From Mycobacterium numidiamassiliense (GTDB taxonomy: Bacteria > Actinomycetota > Actinomycetes > Mycobacteriales > Mycobacteriaceae), in assembly GCF_900157365.1 (NCBI RefSeq), contig NZ_FUEZ01000004.1:1227066-1291065 (forward strand): DNA of 64,000 nt. The letters run 5' to 3'. The stretch's first letter is position 1, and every line of letters begins with the position of its first letter. Positions 59,567-64,000 of the stretch are shown here, piece after piece. Position numbers and translations under genes: made by a program. Below the pieces are notes generated by a model. It saw only the letters and a program-made list of their open reading frames with translations. It was not told the origin of the DNA and ran no database searches.

Positions 59567-61771
59567 ATGCCCTTGGCGTTAACCGAAGACCACGGCGCGC
59601 TCGCCGACGTCGCCAAATCGCTGGTCGGCGGTCGTGGCGGAACCGCAGCTGCCCGCCGCATCCTGCTCGATCCGGACGAGAGCGGGCGCTGGTGGCAGAA
59701 CGACGGCCTGTGGAAGGAGGTCGTCTCCACGGGCTGGCTCGGTTTGCACATCGACGAACGCTACGGTGGTCAGGGCTTCGGACTGCCCGAGTTGGCCATC
59801 GTTGTCGAGCAACTCGGTCGCGCCGCGATCGCCGGGCCGTTCCTGCCGACGGTGGCCGTCTCGGCGGTCATCGCCGAGGTCGGCACCGAGGAGCAACGGC
59901 AACGCTGGCTTCCGCGGCTGGTGTCAGGCGACGTCGTAGCCGCGATCGGCTCCACGAGTGACGCCACCCTGCGCGGATCGGCGGCCGTTGCCGACGCAGT
60001 CGCCACGCTGGGGGAGCAGCACGCCGATCTTTTCCTTGTCCCGATCGGGGACGATCTGGTGCTCGTCGAGGCGGGCGACGCGGTGAGCACAACACGCAGC
60101 GACTCCGTCGATCAGGTGATGCGTCCGATCACCGTGGTCAACCTGGCGTCGGCGCCGGTGGCGGACAGCTTCCCTGGGGCGGCCCGCGCCGCCGCCCGGA
60201 CGGTGCGCCTGCTGGCCGCGGCCGAGGCCACTGGCGGTCTCACCGCGTGCACCGAGATGGCCAGCGTCTATGCGGCCACCCGTGAACAGTTCGGCCGTCC
60301 GATCGGGTCCTTCCAGTCCATCAAACATCACTGCGCCAACATGTTGGTGGACACCGAGCTCGCCGTGGCCGCCACCTGGGATGCGGCCCGCGCCACGGCG
60401 TCGGAAGCCGAGCTGGCCGTGACGATGGCGGCCGGGCACGTGTTGCCCGCCTACCAACGGGTGGCGCTGAAGAACATTCAGATCCATGGCGGCATCGGCT
60501 ATACCTGGGAACACGACGCCCACCTCTACGTCCGGCGCGCAACGGTCTTGCTGGCGTTCGCCGGCGGCGAGGACGCGCTCCACGATGACGTGGCGGCCCT
60601 GCAGATCGGTGGTGCACGCCAAGGCGCGGCGTTGGACCTACCACCGGAAGCCGAACAGTACCGCCAAGCTGTGCGCGACTTCCGCGCACAGCTCGGCCAG
60701 ACGGAACCCGCCGAGCAGCAGAAGCTGTGGGCCCGCACCGGATATCTGGTGCCGCACTGGCCGAAACCGTACGGCCGCGCCGCCGGATCCGTCGAGCAGC
60801 TGATCATCGAGCAGGAGCTCGACGGCGTCGAGCGCCCCAGCCTGGGTCTCGGCGAGTGGATGGTGCCCACGGTGCTGCAGCACGGCAGCCCCGAACAGAT
60901 CGACCGGTTCATGTGGCCCAGCCTTGAGGGTGAGCTGCGGTGGTGCCAGCTGTTCAGTGAACCGGGTGCCGGCTCGGATGCGGCCGCGGTCTCCACCAAA
61001 GCTGTCCGCACCGACGGCGGCTGGATCCTCACCGGGCAGAAGGTGTGGACCAGCGATGCGGTGAACTGCCAGCTCGGGTTGGCCACGGTGCGCACCGACA
61101 CGAATGTGCCCAAGCACAAGGGCATTACGGCGATGATCATCGACATGTCCGCACCCGGTGTACAGATCCGGCCGTTGCGGGAGATCACTGGCGAAGCCCT
61201 GTTCAACGAGGTGTTCTTCGACGAGGTGTTCGTCGCCGACGACGACGTGGTGGGTGAAGTCAACAACGGCTGGCGGGTGGCCATGGCGGCCCTGGGCAAC
61301 GAGCGCGTCTCCATCGGTGGCGGTTCGGTGACCATGGTCGCCGAGGACCTGCTCGATCTGCTGGCTCGTCACCGCGGCAACGATCACCGGCTGGTCGGCG
61401 AGGTCGGGGCGCTGCTCATCGAGGCCTACGCCCTGGCGACCGTGAACTTACGTCAAGCTGCCCGCGCGGTCTTCGAATCCGGACCCGGTATCGAAGGCAA
61501 CATCGCCAAGCTGTTCGGCGCCGAGCACGCCCAGCGCGTCGCCGAACTGGCGCTGCGCATCGCCGGGCCCGCCCTGCTCACCGGACCCGACAACGGCAGA
61601 GAGACCGTCGGCGACGACCCGCTGGGCCGGAAAGCCGCCGGAACGGTGGTGCACGACTACCTGTTCAGCCGCTGTCTGACCATCGCTGGCGGCACCGCCG
61701 AAGTCCTTAGGAATCTGATCGCCGAACGAATCCTGGGCCTGCCCAGGGACCCCGCACCGGCCACCAAGTAG
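59567..61771 (+). CDS. Single-chain double acyl-CoA dehydrogenase (FadE34-like)
   Basis: The 734-residue protein contains two acyl-CoA dehydrogenase modules. The first (about 1-355) is of the partner type, with ATREQFGRPIGSFQSIKHHCANML and IHGGIGYTWEHDAHLYVRRAT including the TWE Glu. The second (about 365-734) has WCQLFSEPGAGSDAAAVSTKA, WILTGQKVWTSDAVNCQLGL, KHKGITAMIIDMSAPGVQI, EALFNEVFFDEVFVADDD and IAGGTAEVLRNLIAERILGLPRDP. FadE34 (ChsE3) of M. tuberculosis has the same fused layout and acts on steroid side-chain CoA esters. A cyclic or branched substrate is therefore likely, not proven. The gene starts 100 bp after the small barrel gene. Confidence 0.9.
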   Translation: MPLALTEDHGALADVAKSLVGGRGGTAAARRILLDPDESGRWWQNDGLWKEVVSTGWLGLHIDERYGGQGFGLPELAIVVEQLGRAAIAGPFLPTVAVSAVIAEVGTEEQRQRWLPRLVSGDVVAAIGSTSDATLRGSAAVADAVATLGEQHADLFLVPIGDDLVLVEAGDAVSTTRSDSVDQVMRPITVVNLASAPVADSFPGAARAAARTVRLLAAAEATGGLTACTEMASVYAATREQFGRPIGSFQSIKHHCANMLVDTELAVAATWDAARATASEAELAVTMAAGHVLPAYQRVALKNIQIHGGIGYTWEHDAHLYVRRATVLLAFAGGEDALHDDVAALQIGGARQGAALDLPPEAEQYRQAVRDFRAQLGQTEPAEQQKLWARTGYLVPHWPKPYGRAAGSVEQLIIEQELDGVERPSLGLGEWMVPTVLQHGSPEQIDRFMWPSLEGELRWCQLFSEPGAGSDAAAVSTKAVRTDGGWILTGQKVWTSDAVNCQLGLATVRTDTNVPKHKGITAMIIDMSAPGVQIRPLREITGEALFNEVFFDEVFVADDDVVGEVNNGWRVAMAALGNERVSIGGGSVTMVAEDLLDLLARHRGNDHRLVGEVGALLIEAYALATVNLRQAARAVFESGPGIEGNIAKLFGAEHAQRVAELALRIAGPALLTGPDNGRETVGDDPLGRKAAGTVVHDYLFSRCLTIAGGTAEVLRNLIAERILGLPRDPAPATK

Positions 61772-61792
61772 CACGATGACTGGAGAAATGAA

Positions 61793-62929
61793 ATGACCTG
61801 TGCCGTCATCGGAATCGGCCGCACCACCTACTCGAAGAACTCCGGCCGCACCACCCGCGGCATGGCCGTCGCCGCGTGCCGCGACGCCATCGACGACGCC
61901 GGGCTGACACCTGCCGACATCGACGGGATCTGCACCTTCATGGCCAACGACTCCGAACAGCCGATCTTCGTCGGATGGGCACTCGGCATCGACGAATTGG
62001 CCTGGGCCAACGCCATGTACGGCGGTGGGAACCTGGTGGCCGACCAGATCGCCACCGCCGCAGCGGTCATCGAGGCAGGCATCTGCCAGGCGGTGTTGGT
62101 GTACCGCTCGCTCAACGGCCGCTCCGGACACCGCTTCGGGCACATCGAGGGGCCGATGCAGGTGCCGCACCACGACCAGTTCGATACCGCGTCGGGGTTC
62201 ATGGTGCCACCGCAGTGGTTTGCCATGTGGGCGCGCCGGCACCAACACGAATACGGTTCCACCGCAGAGGATCTGGGGCAGATCGCGATCACCCAGCGCA
62301 AGCATGCCGGGCCCAACGAGCACGCACTGCGCCGCGAACCTCTGACCATGGACGGCTATCTGGCGGCACGCTGGATCAACGAACCGTTTCGGGTGCTGGA
62401 CTGCACCTCGGAGGTCGACGGCGCGGTGGCCATCCTGATCACCGGTGAGGACATCGCCCGTAATAGCAAACAGCCCCCGATGTGGTTGGTCGGGTCGTCT
62501 AACTCGCAGGGTGGCGCAGGGTGGACCGAGTGGAGCGATCCCACCGAGATGTACTCGCGCACGGCCGGTCCGAAGATCTGGGCGAAAACCGGCCTGACGC
62601 CGGCGGATATGGATCTGGCCTGCATGTACGACTGCTTCACCTACACCGTGATGGCCACCATGGAGGGCTTCGGCTTTTGCGAGAAGGGCGAGGTGGGCAA
62701 GTTCTTCTCTACCGGCCGCGCGACCTACGGCGGTGACGTGGTAGTCAACCCGCACGGGGGCCTGTTGTCCGAGGGCTACATCCACGGCCTCAACCACCAC
62801 TACGAAGCCGCACTGCAGCTGCGCCACGCGGCCGGTGTGCGCCAGGTCGACAACGCCCAACTCGCTCTCGTCACCGCCGGCGGCGGCCCGTTCGGCGGCG
62901 CCAACGTCTATAGCAGGGAGAAGCCATGA
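61793..62929 (+). CDS. Ltp2-like thiolase-fold aldolase/lipid-transfer protein
   Basis: The 378-residue thiolase-fold protein has AVIGIGRTTYSKNSGRTTRG, DAGLTPADIDGICTFM, WINEPFRVLDCTSEVDGA, DMDLACMYDCFTYTVM, and NPHGGLLSEGYIHGLNHHYEAALQLR. It lacks the nucleophilic Cys of true thiolases. Tyr279 (YDCF) and Tyr337 (HHYEAA) may correspond to the tyrosines proposed for the retro-aldolase reaction of Ltp2, which removes propionyl-CoA from steroid side chains with a DUF35 partner. Such a DUF35 gene follows with a 4-bp overlap. The last visible catalytic-like motif is ALVTAGGGPFGGANVY. Confidence 0.87.
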   Translation: MTCAVIGIGRTTYSKNSGRTTRGMAVAACRDAIDDAGLTPADIDGICTFMANDSEQPIFVGWALGIDELAWANAMYGGGNLVADQIATAAAVIEAGICQAVLVYRSLNGRSGHRFGHIEGPMQVPHHDQFDTASGFMVPPQWFAMWARRHQHEYGSTAEDLGQIAITQRKHAGPNEHALRREPLTMDGYLAARWINEPFRVLDCTSEVDGAVAILITGEDIARNSKQPPMWLVGSSNSQGGAGWTEWSDPTEMYSRTAGPKIWAKTGLTPADMDLACMYDCFTYTVMATMEGFGFCEKGEVGKFFSTGRATYGGDVVVNPHGGLLSEGYIHGLNHHYEAALQLRHAAGVRQVDNAQLALVTAGGGPFGGANVYSREKP

Positions 62930-63393
62930 CATCACCATCCGCGACATCGCCACCGGCCACCAATCCCATGCTCCTGCCGCCGATTCCGGTACCCGACCCG
63001 GATACGGCCCCGTACTGGGAAGCCCTGAAGCACGGCAAGCTGATGCTGTGCCGCTGCGACGACACCGGCAAGTGGATTCACCCCCCGCTGGAACGCAGCC
63101 GATACACCGGCGGCCCAGTGCACTTCGAAGAAGTCAGCGGCCGGGGCACCATCTTCAGCTACATCGTGATACGCCAAGCGCTGGTGCCGGGCCGCATCCC
63201 GCCCTACGTCGTGGGCCTCATCGAACTCGACGAACAGCCCGGCCTGCGCATCAACGCAGTCATCGACGCCGACCCTGCCGACGTCCGGATCGGCCAACCA
63301 GTGCAGGCCCGCATCGTCGACCTCGGAGACAGTGGTTACCGCATCCCCGAATTCACCATCCGGCTCGCGAACGACGGGAACCCGCCAGCATGA
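62926..63393 (+). CDS. DUF35 OB-fold protein, partner of the Ltp2-like enzyme
   Basis: The 155-residue protein has an N-terminal helix (DPDTAPYWEALKHGKLMLCRC), the rubredoxin-like segment, then an OB-fold (GRGTIFSYIVIRQALVPGRIPPYVVGLIEL, GLRINAVIDADPADVRIGQPV). Typical DUF35 proteins bind zinc with four Cys, but here only Cys42 and Cys44 remain in this segment (LCRCDDTGKWIHPPLERSRY), so zinc is probably not bound. ATG 62926 overlaps the aldolase stop. By analogy to ChsH2 and Ltp2 it should form a complex with the preceding protein and channel acyl-CoA. No MaoC hydratase gene is next to it, unlike in the steroid operon. Confidence 0.86.
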   Translation: MTSPSATSPPATNPMLLPPIPVPDPDTAPYWEALKHGKLMLCRCDDTGKWIHPPLERSRYTGGPVHFEEVSGRGTIFSYIVIRQALVPGRIPPYVVGLIELDEQPGLRINAVIDADPADVRIGQPVQARIVDLGDSGYRIPEFTIRLANDGNPPA

Positions 63394-64000
63394 CCAACAT
63401 CAGCGCCGACGCCAATTTCGACGTCGACGATCTACCGTTCACCCAGGACAGAACACTGGCCTGGCAGCAGCTCCGCCAGCACGGCGACGTCGTGCAAGGT
63501 CGCCAGCAGGTGGTGCTGACCAGCGCTGCGGCCGTCGATTTCGTGGCGAAACGACCCGAACTCTTCTCCTCAGCCCGAGCGTTCGACCGCCTCGGCAGTC
63601 CCGTCCCGATGGTCCCGATCGCCATCGACCCACCCGATCACACCCGATTCCGGCGGCTGTTGGACCCGTTCTTCAGTCCCCGAAGGATGGCCGAACGCGA
63701 ACCCGAGCTCCGCAGGCAGGCAGGCGAGCTGATCGACGCCATCAAGGAACGGGGGGAGTGCGAGTTCCTCGCCGACGTCGCCGTCCCGTTCCCGTCTCAG
63801 GTCTTCCTCACACTGTTCGGGTTGCCCTTGGAAGACCGCGACCGGCTGCTGCAATGGAAGGACTCGATCCTGGAGTTCACCGACCCCGCCAGCGGCGAGC
63901 CGACACCAGAGGTTTTAACGCTTGCCCTCGAGCTCTACACCTACCTCAGCGAGCACATCGCGGCGCGTCGCGCCAACCCCGCGGGTGACGACCTGCTCTC
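63390..64000 (+). CDS. Cytochrome P450, N-terminal part (cut by window end)
   Basis: About 203 residues are visible before the window ends. They match the N-terminal half of a bacterial P450: RTLAWQQLRQHGDVVQGRQQ, FVAKRPELFSSARAFDRLG, the C-helix IDPPDHTRFRRLLDPFFSPRRM and FPSQVFLTLFGLPLEDRDRL. The I-helix and the heme Cys loop lie outside. ATG 63390 overlaps the DUF35 stop, so it belongs to the operon and may hydroxylate a methyl or ring carbon of the substrate that the ligases, SDRs and dehydrogenases then process. Its CYP family cannot be assigned from this part. Confidence 0.9.
   Translation, partial: MTNISADANFDVDDLPFTQDRTLAWQQLRQHGDVVQGRQQVVLTSAAAVDFVAKRPELFSSARAFDRLGSPVPMVPIAIDPPDHTRFRRLLDPFFSPRRMAEREPELRRQAGELIDAIKERGECEFLADVAVPFPSQVFLTLFGLPLEDRDRLLQWKDSILEFTDPASGEPTPEVLTLALELYTYLSEHIAARRANPAGDDLL

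Noticed and set aside
1..64000. tRNA, rRNA or riboswitch genes
   Set aside because: None was recognised by eye: no cloverleaf with a T-loop GGTTCGAATCC-like string and no ribosomal sequence was noticed.

Overview
The window looks like chromosome of a non-tuberculous Mycobacterium or a close relative. The evidence is the high GC, a complete mce operon (two YrbE permeases, six Mce proteins including a lipoprotein MceE, then Mce-associated membrane proteins), many FadE/FadD-type lipid catabolism genes, a luciferase-like F420-type oxidoreductase, mycofactocin-type short-chain dehydrogenases, and an IS1549/IS1634-type insertion sequence. This assignment is inferred from gene content only.

Layout. 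1-3.9 kb: the end of a fumarylacetoacetate hydrolase (FAH) family gene, an acyl-CoA ligase, a BadI/MenB-like ring-cleaving crotonase and a convergent TetR gene. 4.2-4.8 kb: remnants of an amidohydrolase and a second FAH gene. 4.8-9.0 kb: a fused indolepyruvate ferredoxin oxidoreductase and a divergent Lrp/AsnC regulator. 9.2-10.6 kb: an insertion sequence with 13-bp inverted ends inside an unusually long 238-bp target duplication. 10.9-12 kb: a MarR gene and a decayed transposase. 12.6-23.6 kb: the mce operon, translationally coupled, with damaged accessory genes at its end. 24.3-28.4 kb: luciferase-like oxidoreductase, aminoglycoside-phosphotransferase-like protein, methyltransferase and a TetR. 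28.6-30.1 kb: a pseudogene cluster (MmpS, MaoC, and a 2-oxoacid dehydrogenase E1-alpha/E2 deletion fusion).

30-50.4 kb: acyl-CoA degradation genes. There are nine separate acyl-CoA dehydrogenase genes, several in adjacent pairs resembling the two subunits of mycobacterial heterotetrameric enzymes, together with enoyl-CoA hydratases, an amidohydrolase, a thioesterase, an SDR, an acyl-CoA ligase, a MaoC hydratase and a GntR regulator. One kinase-like gene at 39.8-41.0 kb has clearly lower GC than its neighbours.

50.3-64 kb: a catabolic cluster resembling steroid/isoprenoid side-chain degradation. It holds a SnoaL-like protein, a TetR reading in frame into an acyl-CoA ligase, two mycofactocin-type SDRs, a second ligase, a second TetR, a small dimeric-barrel protein, a single-chain double acyl-CoA dehydrogenase (FadE34-like), an Ltp2-like thiolase/aldolase, a DUF35 partner and a cytochrome P450 cut by the window end. 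Five near-palindromic 20-bp sites with consensus TATGRCAGTNNACTGYCATA lie at the promoters of this cluster and upstream of its TetR, which suggests one regulon. A second motif, TTGACA-N-AA-N-CG(T/C)CAA, occurs in pairs at 34.2 kb and 50.9 kb.
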